A DNA stretch of 64,000 nt from Nectonema munidae (lineage: Eukaryota > Nematomorpha > Nectonematoida > Nectonematidae). This document shows positions 31,738-62,830 of this stretch, in pieces. The position numbers and the translations under genes are program-made. How positions within the stretch are numbered: position 1 is the first letter of the stretch; the number at the start of each line of letters is the position of its first letter. The notes below the pieces were generated by a model. That model had not been told where the DNA came from and did not search any database. It saw only the letters and a list, made by a program, of their open reading frames with translations. The DNA is taken from the NCBI GenBank assembly GCA_030549495.1, contig JAUIRK010000173.1, positions 62,001-126,000 on the forward strand, given 5' to 3'.

Positions 31738-33162
31738 TTATAGCACAAAAATATAGTTTTCATGGAAATTGCTTGGTTCCATCATTGAGATTTGTTTTCT
31801 TTCTTCTTTCGTCCGTCTTCTCGGGAGGGTTGGGTGGGAACCGGGGGGTAATTGAACCCTTGACGGTCGATCAGCTGGGTTGAGGAGAGACTGAATATAC
31901 ACAATGTCCGTTTCTTTGATTTTTCTTTTTAAGGCATCCTTGGTCATCAAGAGAATTTTCTGAATGGTGCGCTCCTTTGATCCCATATTTCTCATCACCC
32001 ATATGGCGGTTGTGGAGTCTGAGACGATGGCTTCATCTTCCTTGCGTTCGGCGATTATTCAATATTTTGGAGGCTTTAGTGTTAGCTAGATCCCAAGGGG
32101 CTTTCCATAGCGAATTAGATGAGTCAAATGTGACTTTTGGGCTAGGAATAGGATACTCTTTCTTTCTCCATAGGGCGTTTCTTTCTGTGAAACTTATGGG
32201 CGATACCCAGTCCAACACCTCCTGGGTATCGTCATCGGAGTCATGCTCCGGAGACTCATCATTTGACTCGAGGCTGTTACCTTTTTCTTTGATTTTGACC
32301 TCCCCACTTTCCTCCGTAGGAGATTCGGTGGGGGAATCATAATTAAGCACTTCAGTGAAAATGCTACGCTACGTTTCAGGATTGAACAGTTTTCTATCTT
32401 TCTAGTATTCCAAGGTGGTTACCATCTTAACACCAATGTCACTTTTGAGACTACTCTTCCTTATAATCTTTATCGTGTCTTCTGTGGATAACGCTTTTAT
32501 ACTTTCATTTTCTACATTCTCTAGGGCGCTAGAGAAGTTAGAGCCAAGCACGTCCTTGAGTACATCTTCTTGTAGATCAGTCTTGATTTGTGAGTCTCGG
32601 ATGGATATCTCCGACTCTGTGCCCAGCCACTCGTTTACTTGTTCCATGGTTGGCCATGTGAAACCTTCCAAGTTTTCGGCTTCGAGTGGCTGGCATACTG
32701 TTGCTGGCTTTTTTCCCCGTTTCGTTTTCAAGATTTTTAGGAAAGAGTAGTCTCTCAATGATGTCGATGTTGATGTCATCATCCTCGGGTAGAGAGAACG
32801 GATAACTCTCGTCCTGAACAGGCGTCTTTTCCTGCGGCGGTAGGATGTTAGTTATGTCAGCCAAGGGGACTTTCGCTTTTTTGAGTGCTGGCGCCCCTTT
32901 ATTTTCCAGCACTTTGTTAACTCTTTCACTTTCATCCTCCCTTCTTCTGTTTCGCCGCATCGCTCTTTTGGAACGAGAAGTAGCGAAAATTACTGGGAGG
33001 AGGTCTTTCGGGTACTGGGATGTATAAGTTCTGCATCCTAGTTCTTCCCTTTTGTCTTGAAGCTGCCTCCCAACTACTTTGGGTGGCAAGGCATGCCGTT
33101 GTGGCAAGTATGTTTACTTCCGTGAGATCGTCTAAGGGCAATGCCAATTTGAACTTTGGCAA
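31738..33162 (-). mobile_element. Retroelement fossil with RNase H-like region
   Basis: Minus-strand remains run from an N-terminal basic and acidic region (33162 to about 32350) into an RNase H-like part. VTFDSSNSLW (about 32130) resembles the first Asp motif of retroelement RNase H. SDSTTAIWVM (about 32010) resembles the later Asp motif. YIQSLLNPADRPSR (about 31890) is the conserved end seen in LTR and DIRS-type elements. It is broken, with several interruptions, and no reverse-transcriptase core was recognised. Whether it is LTR or DIRS kin is undecided, and no LTR pair was seen. Its upstream (5') side leads into the minisatellite-bearing repeat at 33300-33838. Confidence 0.6.
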
Positions 33163-33299
33163 TGATAATCATATTTCATCAATAGGGCGGTTTTGACAGT
33201 GCTTTTAAATATAGAAATTGGATCAAATAAAAGGTGATGAAGTTGGGATAGGTTATTTATAGAGATTACTCAATCGGAAACTGAGTGTCTGTTTTGATT

Positions 33300-33538
33300 T
33301 TTGCAATATGAGATTTTTGATATATGAGGTATATCAAATCTTACATCTAGCAAAATATGAACAGAAAGTTTATTATTTTTTGATTATTTGGGAAATATAT
33401 TATTTAAAATAACTTTTCTAACATAGTCTCCCCGAATGAGGTATATCAAATCTTACATATATCAAAATATGAACAGAAAGTTGAACATTATCTTCCTAGT
33501 GATTGGTACATGAAATAGAGATCATCGTAGTATTCAGG
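33300..33538 (-). repeat. Right inverted copy of the minisatellite-bearing sequence (non-tandem part)
   Basis: Contains ATATCAAATCTTACAT and CAAAATATGAACAGAAAG twice, and TCTCCCCGAATGAGG once. These are the reverse complements of words at 24420-24600. Together with the adjacent minisatellite it is the inverted partner of 24338-24650. Confidence 0.7.
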
Positions 33539-33832
33539 TTGGAGATGAATCATCGTAGTATACAGGTTGGAGATGAATCATCGTAGTATACAGGTTGGAG
33601 ATGAATCATCGTAGAATACAAGTTGGAGATGAATCATCGTAGAATACAGGTTGGAGATGAATCATTGTAGTATATAGTTTGGAGATGAATCATCGTATTA
33701 TACAGATTGGAGATGAATCATCGTAGTATACAGGTTGGAGATGAATCATCGTAGAATACAGGTTGGAGATGAATCATCGTAGTATACAGATTGGAGATGA
33801 ATCATCGTAGTATACAGGTTGGAGATGACACT
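33519..33832. repeat. 28-bp minisatellite, about 11 units
   Basis: Ten full 28-bp units run from 33539 to 33818, with partial units on both sides. Each unit combines TTGGAGATGAATCATCG and TAGTATACAGG. Unit-to-unit differences are mostly single bases (for example AGAATAC for AGTATAC). There are no spacers, so this is not a CRISPR array. A few degenerate units occur in inverted orientation at 24338-24540. Confidence 0.9.
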
Positions 33833-33955
33833 CAAGTTGTTTACCCGCGTTCAACCGTACATGTTATGAGAATATATCATTACATAACAGAGAAGAGTTT
33901 CCTAAAACTCTTCATACTGAAAAAATATTTCTCCCTCCCCAATGAAAAATATTAT
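33815..33955 (+). repeat. Direct repeat, first copy
   Basis: Starts at the last minisatellite unit and runs through CAAGTTGTTTACCCG, GTTCAACCGTAC and AGAGTTTCCTAAAACTC. The same succession recurs at 35385-35525 in the same orientation, 1.57 kb away. Confidence 0.65.
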
Positions 33956-35384
33956 CCCGCCAAAAGAAAAAAAATATCAGTCGAGCCAGGGACACAAAGA
34001 TATCAATTATTTCTTTATATGATTTAACCTTACTCGGTTTGCTTTTTTACATTTTTTTCATTACACTTTGCTCAACAAAAATCATCGATCTGTCATCAGT
34101 CAAGATCGCCTTTCGGAAAATGTCTCTACTTTGTCTTATAAACATACACTTTTTTCAATAAAATAAATATATCTTTTTTTGTATTTATTTCGCGACTAAG
34201 ATAAGAAATTTTAACAATTTTACATAATAGAATAGCATGAGAGCCCTTATATTGTTTAACAATAATTTTTGTGATATCCCCCCCCCCCCCCCCCCCTAAT
34301 AAAAATTTTCTACTTCGCATACTGATGTTGTGTTTGTATGTGTCTGTGTGTGTATATCAATATAAGTAAGTCTGGCAAGACAAATATATAAAAAAATTTT
34401 GAACCAAAATATTTATGGTAAAATAAAGCTAATATTGTTATCGAGAATGATAAGAGAAGTCATAATTTAAAGACCGTTTGAAAGGCCTGAAAAATCAAAA
34501 ATTTTTAAAAATTAAAATTTAAAACCTATTCCTACGCTGATTCCAAATATGTAATTTGTTTGAAATGAATCGAATGACTTATAATATTAACTTTAAAATG
34601 AGATATTAAAATTGAAAATTTCATAAATTAAATATTTTTGAAAATTTTGTAGGGGGAACCCTTACAATTTTTTTAAAAAATTTATAAAAAAAAATGTAAT
34701 TTTTTTAACTTATTATGTTTAAATATTAGGAATATTTTATGAATATGCAAAAAAATATGTAATAATTCATTTTACACGCGAAAATATAGTGAAAAATAGC
34801 TAAATTGTCCATATTGTTTCAAGACTTATAAAAAAATTTTAGAAATTTTTTCAAAAAAGAAACGACATGCAAAATACGGGTAAGAGGGTGCTCTTTAAGA
34901 TAGGCATGGTTTAAAATGTTTTTAAAAAATTTTCGCTAGTTATCTTTCAAAATAAAAATTTTAACACAAATTTTTTTTAAAAATTTTTAAAATCTAAAAT
35001 ATATATCATAAATTTTCAAAATTTTAAAATAAAATATTTGCAATTTTGAATAAGTAAATGTAAAAAATTGTATTTTAATTAAATAAAAATCACGTTAAAT
35101 ATGTCTACTTTTTTTGGTAAAAACTTTTTTAAAAAAATTGAATGCAATTTTTCCTTTTTTTTCAGAAAATATTTTATTTATAAGTGTACTTTAATCCAAT
35201 GAAAAAATTAAAAAAAAGTATTTTAACTTTTCGTGGAAAAAATATTTAGTCTGAAATTTTGAGTTCAAGTACGGATCTATGAACTTAATTTAAAGTCATT
35301 TAACCTACACAACATGAAAGTACTAACGAAATAAGGTAGATTAACATTTTATACCGTCAAAAAATCTTACAATGGAAACTGAAT
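33956..35384. other. No gene; AT-rich, poly-C tract
   Basis: No supported gene. 34278-34296 is an uninterrupted run of 19 C. The rest is A/T runs. Confidence 0.6.
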
Positions 35385-35525
35385 TATACAGGTTGGATAT
35401 GACAATTAAGTTGTATGTATACCCGAGTTCAACCGTACAGGTTATAAGAATATTTCATCACATAAAAAAGAAGAGTTTCCTAAAACTTCATACAGAAAAA
35501 TATTTCTTCAATATTTTTGTTGGCG
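35385..35525 (+). repeat. Direct repeat, second copy
   Basis: Matches 33815-33955 through TACAGGTTGGATATGAC, GTTCAACCGTACAGG and AAGAGTTTCCTAAAACTTC. Only one minisatellite unit start is present here, so the tandem expansion is specific to the first copy. Confidence 0.65.
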
Positions 35526-37259
35526 CGCGTGTGAGAACGGAAAATAAAATTATTTTATAAAAATCTACAAATAAATTTAGGTTATTGTAGGAGAGTGGTT
35601 TATAATGAAAAAAAGAATATAAATTTATGAGGTTAATTATTGAGAAAAATTTAGTAAAACACATCTTTTGATTTTTCTCTTCACATTTTCTTCTTCAGTA
35701 AACTAATAAATAAGCGCAAAAAAAAATTCTTATTTTTTGAGGAATCAAAGGGTAAATTGAAACCAAAAATTTACTAACTAAATTACTTTTTTTAATCGTA
35801 TATATTATGGACAGATTTACATATTTCAAACTTGAAAGTATTTGTTTCGAACTTAAAATTTTGGCAATAATTCAAGTTATAAGTAATATAAAAACGAAGG
35901 TTAATTTATAAAAAACCGGAAACTAAATTTTTGACTTAAACTTGCAATTATAAGATTTATAGTTCTGTGGATTATTTTTGAAAGAGCATGTTTGATTCAT
36001 GCTTTTTGGAACAATATTTTTAATCCATTTAGAAGTGGTGTGAACAAATAAAAGAGATTTACCACTCTGTAGATTTGAGAAAAACATCTTACATTCAATT
36101 TTTTATCATTTAAACGATTGTGAAACCAAGTTGTTTAACAAAAATAATTTAGGAGAGACTTTAATAATATAAACGAATATATTTATATATATTTTAGTAT
36201 TAAATATATTTTAGAATATAAACGGTAAAACTTTTTCTTTTGCGTACTTGGAAGGAGACATCTTTGAGGAAATTTTTATCCTTTTCTAAATTTTTGGTAT
36301 CTGGGAAAAAATTTGAATAAATGGATTAACTTTAATATTAGATAAAGTTTTTTAAATTTCTACAGCTAAATTTTTATCATTATCTTTACTTTTCAGGTAA
36401 AGAACATTTATATTGTATTTCTTCGAATTACAGAAGCATAGGTTTTCATTTCTGATTATTTTGATTTAGTAAAATCATTTAAATTATTCATATTAATTTT
36501 TGACTCAGCATTGCACACTTATGTACTTTTAGTTTGAACACTTTTGCATAGTTGGTTGGTTGGTTGGAGATATCAAAGCACTTTCAGCCGTAAGGCTATA
36601 TGCTCAAAATTAATATTTTGATTAAACACTTACCTTTTTAAAAGAAGATCTAAAGCAAAACTACCTGAGTTTCTAGGCGAAATTTACTTCCGATGAAAAA
36701 GATTTTATTTGTTGATTTTAGGTTATCACTCTATTTCTTTTTGCAAGTTTTAAATAAAAAAGTAGCCATTTTAAAAATTCCTCGCCTCGAAATCAATCGA
36801 GGAAATGATATGAATGAAGTTAGAAATTAGAATGTTATATTTGTTTGCCCAGATGGAACTAGAGTGGTTTACAATTATGTGAGAGAAATTTAGAATACAA
36901 ATTTGTTTATTAATAGGTTGTGTTGATTTTGAATATTACGTACGTGTTGTATGTGGAATTCGCATAACTTGGATGTTGCGTTGTAATGATTGGGACAATT
37001 GAAGCATGATAGTTTTGTGTTATTGTTTTTAAGGTATATTCAAATATTGAGTGACTACGATTACCGAATTGAGTACAATTAGCTGATGCAGCTTTGCATA
37101 TAGTCGCTTAGTGACCTTGTTTTAGGCAGTTCTGGTATTGACAATGGAAGCGTTTTGCTAAAAAAAATTTCTTGATCTGCTCCAACTCCAAATACAACAG
37201 AACTTTTTTTTTGATTTAACAAATTATTACATTTTATTTTATTGTTCTAAAATTTTTTA
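35526..37259. other. No gene seen
   Basis: AT-rich. 36551-36567 is a short (GTTG)n run. No coding sequence supported. Confidence 0.45.
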
Positions 37260-38290
37260 AAATTTTCTATGATAATTTTTTGTATTTTTACTAACTGTCT
37301 CATTATTTCATTTTGGATGGAAGGGGTACAGACACTCATACAAAATCTTGTTGATAATATTGATATATTAACCAAAAAAGATATAAAATGTTGCTTAACT
37401 AAAGTTCTTTCTCTAATTTCGATTACTAATAATCTTAAAAATAAGATTGATAATATTAATTCTAAACTAAACGGTCTCGATTCAATTAATTCAAAACTGA
37501 CATCTTTATCTGCAGAAACTTCAGCTATCAAAGATGTTATCTCAAAGAAAACATAAAGTTATACATCATTTAACATCTAAACCATCTTACTCAGAGATGG
37601 TGATAAAAGCAAGCTATAATTCTTCAAAAAACCGTTTCTAAGCAAAATAATAATACGTTTGTTCCTCCCAAATCTCAAAATTTTTTCAATCCTAAATATA
37701 GCGTTAAAATAAAAAGTTTATTTTCTAAAACAAGTATTGAAAAACGTATAACAGAATTATTAAATCCATTGAGAAATGGTTTGTGCTTCACTAAATACAA
37801 AAAGTATCAGGATGGCTACTTGCTCATCGAATCTTCTGATGATGATTCTCGAAGACGACTTGAAACATTTTGACAACAAATAACTATGTTTTTAAAAGAT
37901 TAACAAAGGTTGCCCACTTTTGTAATAAGGAACATAGATAATATAGTTATTATCGATACAATTAAAGAAGCTATTTGTATGCAAAACAAAATACCTGAAA
38001 ATTTCTACTAAAGGTTTTTAAGTTAAGTTTATTTAAGAAATCTGACTTCTGTAATGTAGCATTTAGGGTAAGCAAAGAATGTGTCAAATATGTTCACTCC
38101 ATTAAATATATTTTTATAAATTCCTCTGCTCACTCGGTTTCGCTTTTTAAACCATTTCTCAAAGTGAGAGTGCAAAGATTTTTTAAATTGAGGTTTTGTT
38201 AAGAAATGGCTGGAGAAAGCGAAATTTACAGTTTGCTTATCAGTATGCTTCTCAACCTGAATTGAGGTTTGAGAGTAGTTAAATCTTTTT
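37260..38290 (+). mobile_element. LINE ORF1-like debris (coiled coil plus nucleic-acid-binding part)
   Basis: The plus-strand frame 37269-37556 has a heptad-like region (LKNKIDNINSKLNGLDSINS), typical of the coiled coil in LINE ORF1 proteins. Downstream, in broken frames, are NPLRNGLCF (near 37765), LPTFVIRNIDNIV and CMQNKIPENFY (37910-38010), the RVSKECVKYVHSIKYIFIN block (38065-38115) and a basic GWRKRNLQFAYQYASQPE end (38205-38265). The order (coiled coil, RRM-like core, basic tail) fits a non-LTR ORF1. Many stops show decay. The link to a particular LINE family is inference. Confidence 0.48.
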
Positions 38291-39172
38291 ATTTAATTCT
38301 ATTATTATGCAGTATTTGATTAGCTAGTTTTTTCTCTTAAGTGTATTTTAATTGGTTTCTTTCTTTTTGGACTATTTTTAGTCGTAAGGTAGCTTTCTTG
38401 GATTTAGAAACTGAGAGAGTACGGGTAACTATTTTTAAAATAAGTTCGTCATTTTGGGCTTAAGCTTGGTTAGAGTAGGTTTTTGTTTATCGAGAAATAT
38501 GACTGGTAAACAATATATGGGATTTGACGTCATTTGTTCATATGTGCATATTGATGCAAGGAATGGTTGAGTTTCTGAATGGTGAGATAGATATTTTTGT
38601 TCTATTTTGTTTGAGGTGAGCAAAAGTTCCTACATATTTTAGATGGTTGTTTTAGATTTTAGGTCTACATTAAAAATGGTGTTTGCATTAAATTCATTAA
38701 AAGTTTAGACATTATTTGAGTTGAATTGGTGCCTGAAATTTTACCATAACGTGCTCGTTTGGTATTTGACATGCGAATAAGTGTGTATGTATATTGGAAA
38801 ATAAAAGTGAATGAAATAATTACAATTTATAAGTTAGGTTAATAATAATTGTAGTTAAATATAGATTGATAAAAGTAAAATTTATAAAAAGCTTTTCAAA
38901 ACTGGATTATAAAATTGAAATAAAAAAAGAATTAAAGATGAGATTGAAAAAAATAAATAAAAATATAGTATTTGGTGTATTAAGGTATATTTTGGGGAAA
39001 AGACCCATGCCAAAAAAAGAGATAACTCTTTGTTTAATTTTCCCTATTAACTGCAATATATAATGATAAAATATATTATTTTTTGAGTTTTTATTTTTTT
39101 ACTACTCCAGTATTTTAGGAGTTTTTAAGTTCAATCGTTTTCAGAACTTAATATTTTAATAAATTTTATGTA
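38291..39172. other. Upstream region of the UBE2R gene
   Basis: AT-rich sequence immediately before the first coding exon; it must contain or flank its promoter and 5' untranslated region. I can point to no convincing TATA or initiator element. Confidence 0.35.
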
Positions 39173-59492
<20,320 letters not shown>

Positions 59493-59749
59493 GACACACG
59501 CTTTCGTAGTCCACAAACACACTCGTATTGATGGCATATTATGTGTATCCTTATTTACTTGAACTCTCATTCGCTCCATTATACTAATGCATTCAAATTG
59601 ATAATCTTTGTTTTTTCCTAATGCTATTTCATTGCACGATAAAGTTTTTATATGATTCTACTATATCTGTATATAGATATATCTATGTGCATTTGTGTGT
59701 GTGTGTGTGTGGTTTTCACACTTTATTGAAGTTCAATACTTATAATATA

Positions 59750-59755
59750 AATAAA
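59750..59755 (+). terminator. Candidate polyadenylation signal for UBE2R
   Basis: AATAAA about 260 bases after the stop codon. A second, weaker candidate lies near 59773. In such AT-rich DNA this hexamer is frequent, so the assignment rests on position. Confidence 0.4.
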
Positions 59756-60121
59756 TGTGAAAAAATAGGAAAATAAAACTCCCTCTACTTATTATATATT
59801 TAGATAAATTTTTGACATAACATGTATACAGAAATTCTCATTTCAGGTCACTCTCATGACATATACAGATTATATTTCTAGAGATTGGAATTCTTTATGT
59901 TTAAAAATCGGGGCTGAAGCTGAAGTAAATCTAACGAAAAATTCAGGTTGGCAGCAAAAAATATTAATTATGATTCTTTTGAAAAAGAAATTAATTACGT
60001 TCGAAGGATCTTTCAAAGATGAGAATTCATTTAATTTCCTTTTCAAGGAAGAATTTAATTTGCCTTCAACAAACTCCATCCCTATTTCACTAGGTTCAAT
60101 TTTTCTTATCAAGTGAAAATC

Positions 60122-60892
60122 GGTTCACTGTAATTTCATCGCCGTAATTTCATCGTGGTAATTTCATCATCGCATAGTAAATTCATCGTGATTCAATACA
60201 TCGTTGGTATTTTCATCGTGCAGTAATTACATCGTCATACTAATTTTATGCTTGACCCTCAATCTTTTTTTTTTGTAAATATCCCTTTATATTTTTTTAA
60301 GTTTATTACGAACTTTTGTAAATGTTCTAATATCATAAAAAACTAATTTTTAAATATAAGGTTTTCATATTATCAGGCTATAATGACAAAATAAAACAAT
60401 ATCTCTTTCTGACGTAAATAGCCTTGAAATATGTTTAAATTCCTTAATATTTAAGGAAAGTTAAAAAAAATAATATATATATCTTTGTTTTTTTAGTTTC
60501 ATAAAAATCCCCTTAACCTATTTTAACCTTTGACTTTTCAGTCATTATTTGGTATATTATATCTAAAAATAATCATTTGTTTTTTTTAAGAAAAAAATAC
60601 CAATTTATATATGCAATAAATTATTCCTTATTTCAAAAAGATCATTGAGATAACTAATTTATTACAAATTAGAAAAATAGAAACAATTAAAAAAAAATTA
60701 TGAGCAATACCTCTAAGGTATAATAATAATCATTTACGTCACGATTTTCAAAATCATTGACAATGCGCCGTATTATGCGGTCAATCCATAAATCTCGCGA
60801 TGTAATCACTATACGATGAAAATACCGACGATGTATTGCATCACGATGAATTTACTTGCGATGAAATTACCACGATGAAATGACCGGATACC
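60122..60892. mobile_element. Foldback element 3 (arms of TAATTTCATCG words)
   Basis: 771 bp starting GGTTCACTGTAATTTCATCG and ending with the inverted form, ...ATGACCGGATACC. It is flanked by the identical 9-bp word GTGAAAATC (60113-60121 and 60893-60901). Each arm (about 120 bp left, about 105 bp right) consists of drifting copies of GTAATTTCATCGTG. The AT-rich core of roughly 550 bp has no protein. The start GGTTCACTG and end GGTATCC (inverted) resemble the ends of the elements at 18151 and 19159. Confidence 0.83.
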
Positions 60893-60909
60893 GTGAAAAT
60901 CGATCCATA

Positions 60910-61114
60910 AATGAGAGCAAAGTTTTTTTTCATCTCCAAATTGACTATCAAGCGATCATTGCAATAGCTTTAGTTTTTCTGAATATATGTTTCAATTATT
61001 TATACTATTATAGAAATTGCAAAAATATTCAAAAGCTAATTTAAAATTAAAGCCTTCCAATAAATTTAAAGTTTATATTGATAAATTATATATTTTTTTT
61101 CAGAATTAATTTTT
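60910..61114. other. No feature
   Basis: AT-rich spacer; nothing supported. Confidence 0.45.
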
Positions 61115-61395
61115 TTACTGGATGCGGATATAATGAATGTAATTGTTTTATATTTCTTAAAAATTTATAAAGAAGTCAATGTATATATGTTATCATAAAG
61201 AAATAATTATCATAAAAATTTAGATAAATTAAAAATTCTGAAAAAAACTTTGCGGTATATAGAAAAAAGAAAAATATTTGAAAATTACGGATGTGGATCT
61301 TATTGCGGATGTTGAAACCTTGCATGATTCGCGGATGAAGATGTTAAAAGGATGCAAAAAAATTTGCGAATAATCCGCATCAGCTGATATTTGAT
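61115..61395 (+). repeat. Dispersed AT-rich repeat with GCGGAT words, copy 2
   Basis: Counterpart of 52690-52930. It has GGATGCGGATATAATG at its start, TCTTAAAAATTTATAAAG and CGGTATATAGA inside, and GGATGTGGAT, GCGGATG and GCGGATGAAG words near its end. Confidence 0.55.
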
Positions 61396-61479
61396 GCATC
61401 TCTAATTTATTATTGAAGTATTGAACTTGAATGACAGATTTGTATTATGCGCCATTCTTGAATACACCTATGCCATCGG

Positions 61480-61700
61480 TTATCTATCTATATTAGATAT
61501 ACTCTTGATAAATTGTATTTGTTTACTGTTAAAGTATTTTTTATTTAGTATAGCTAATTTTTTTATTTTCTTTGGTAGATTAGATGGTCCTTTCAAGGAG
61601 ATAATTTTTTCCTTTCTCATTTTTTTCTCTCTCCAAATAGCTTTGTTGATATTTGCGCAATCCGTTGCTGTCATAAATATTTCAATTTATGTTCACTCTC
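61480..61700 (-). pseudogene. Coding-like remnant related to 2.4 kb
   Basis: The minus frame 61674-61480 begins MTATDCANINKAIWREKK and continues EKIISLKGPSN. It parallels MTATEYAKIKTSIERE and EEIISL at 2411-2690 on the plus strand, and the DNA also aligns (for example GTTGCTGTCAT and AAGGAGATAATTTT here). Shared protein wording suggests an old mobile-element ORF; the family is not recognised. Confidence 0.35.
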
Positions 61701-61762
61701 AATTAGTATGGGTGTCATAAAAAATGCGATTAAATATTAGGTTTCTCGAATTAAAAAATTAT

Positions 61763-61879
61763 ACAGTCAGTTAAGCATAATAAGGGGGAGAAAATCTTAG
61801 GGAAAATATTTACAATCAATAAGATATCGGATACCGAGTTTGTGAGATAATCGAGTGTCAGATAAAGCAGATCTGACTG
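61763..61879. repeat. Possible pogo-like MITE
   Basis: 117 bp beginning CAGTCAG and ending CTGACTG, with GGATACCGAG and GATAATCGAG words typical of pogo/Tigger ends. A TA precedes the left end, but none clearly follows the right end, so the call is weak. Confidence 0.3.
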
Positions 61880-62174
61880 CAATATATTTTCTAATGCCTT
61901 TCTAAACAGTCCTCGAAGACATATATTTTTGATCTTGTAATACCAAAACCCTCATCCGGCAAACATATTTTCTTTACGATTTAGATAAACATGGGTCCGG
62001 CCTTTTTGTTTTCACAAATACTCTTTTGTTTATGATAATTTTTATATTTTGTACATTTAGCGTATCTATAACCTTTAAATTAATGATTCCTTGTGCATAT
62101 ATGTCACTATAAATATTTTTTATACTGCCAGAAATATTAAAGTTCAGCAATTTACTACAAAAAAAAAGAGAGCC

Positions 62175-62441
62175 TCTTTTCACCCAAAAACACATTCAAA
62201 AAAAAACATCATAGGTAGCAACAGAAACTATTTAAATCAAATAATCAGTGAAATTTAACAAAAAATTACAATTAATCAATTGAGTTCAAAAGTAAAGGAT
62301 TTAAAAGTTAGTAAAGCCTAAAGCAAGAGTTAGTACATTACATACTAAAATATTATGTTCATGATAAAATATATATAAAAAAGAAAAAAAACAATTTAAT
62401 AAATTTTTAGGTGTTTTTTGAATGTGTTTTTGGGTGAAAAG
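62175..62441. repeat. Inverted repeat, 25-30 bp arms
   Basis: CTTTTCACCCAAAAACACAT at 62175 is matched by its inverse, ATGTGTTTTTGGGTGAAAAG, ending at 62441. The match extends into the adjoining T/A runs. The loop is about 200 bp and AT-rich. It looks like a small terminal-inverted-repeat element whose true ends and duplication I could not fix. Confidence 0.5.
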
Positions 62442-62619
62442 ACCAAAATTTTTTGCGCCGCAAAAAAAGGCTTTCTTTATTTTTTTGAAGCTTTTTCAAA
62501 GTTCAATAGTTAATGAACAAACACTTACTATTATTTAATTGTAAAAATATTAAATTTATTTATTTATTTTTACTACATTTCACACAAATAATATGTTTTC
62601 GTGAGTGCTCACTGCTTAT

Positions 62620-62830
62620 TGGGTCTATTAGACTCATGTTCACCTGCAACGTAATGCTAAAAGTTTTTAGGTCGTTGCCGAAAAAAAAAATAACTTTGAC
62701 AAAAATATTTTTTGAATGATTTAAATACAAGTAGAATGAGGCATTTTAAAAGTTTCAAAACTATATGTATAATTTATGACAAAAAAATCTTCATTTTTAA
62801 AGTTTCTCTAGTCTGATAGACCCATGTTTG
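62620..62830. repeat. Short inverted repeat
   Basis: TGGGTCTATTAGACTCATG near 62620 is inverted as AGTCTGATAGACCCATG near 62813, with one mismatch over 15 bases. The spacer of about 175 bp is AT-rich. It may be a decayed MITE. Confidence 0.35.

Noticed and set aside
31977-33027. Plus-strand open frames across 32-33 kb
   Set aside because: They are shadows of the minus-strand retroelement remains, which carry the recognisable motifs.
33519-33832. Regular 28-bp repeats, CRISPR-like at first glance
   Set aside because: Units are head-to-tail with no spacers, and the setting is eukaryotic; it is a minisatellite.
24338-33838. A Polinton-like element with long inverted ends
   Set aside because: I saw no polymerase B, integrase, packaging ATPase or capsid motifs in the block; the interior is LINE, SINE and retroelement debris.
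37247-37531. Minus-strand frame opposite the coiled coil
   Set aside because: It overlaps the plus-strand LINE ORF1 coiled coil, which has the better heptad pattern.
59856-60116. Overlapping plus and minus frames after the UBE2R stop
   Set aside because: Both strands are open over the same AT-rich segment, there is no family match, and the candidate poly(A) signal of UBE2R lies just upstream.
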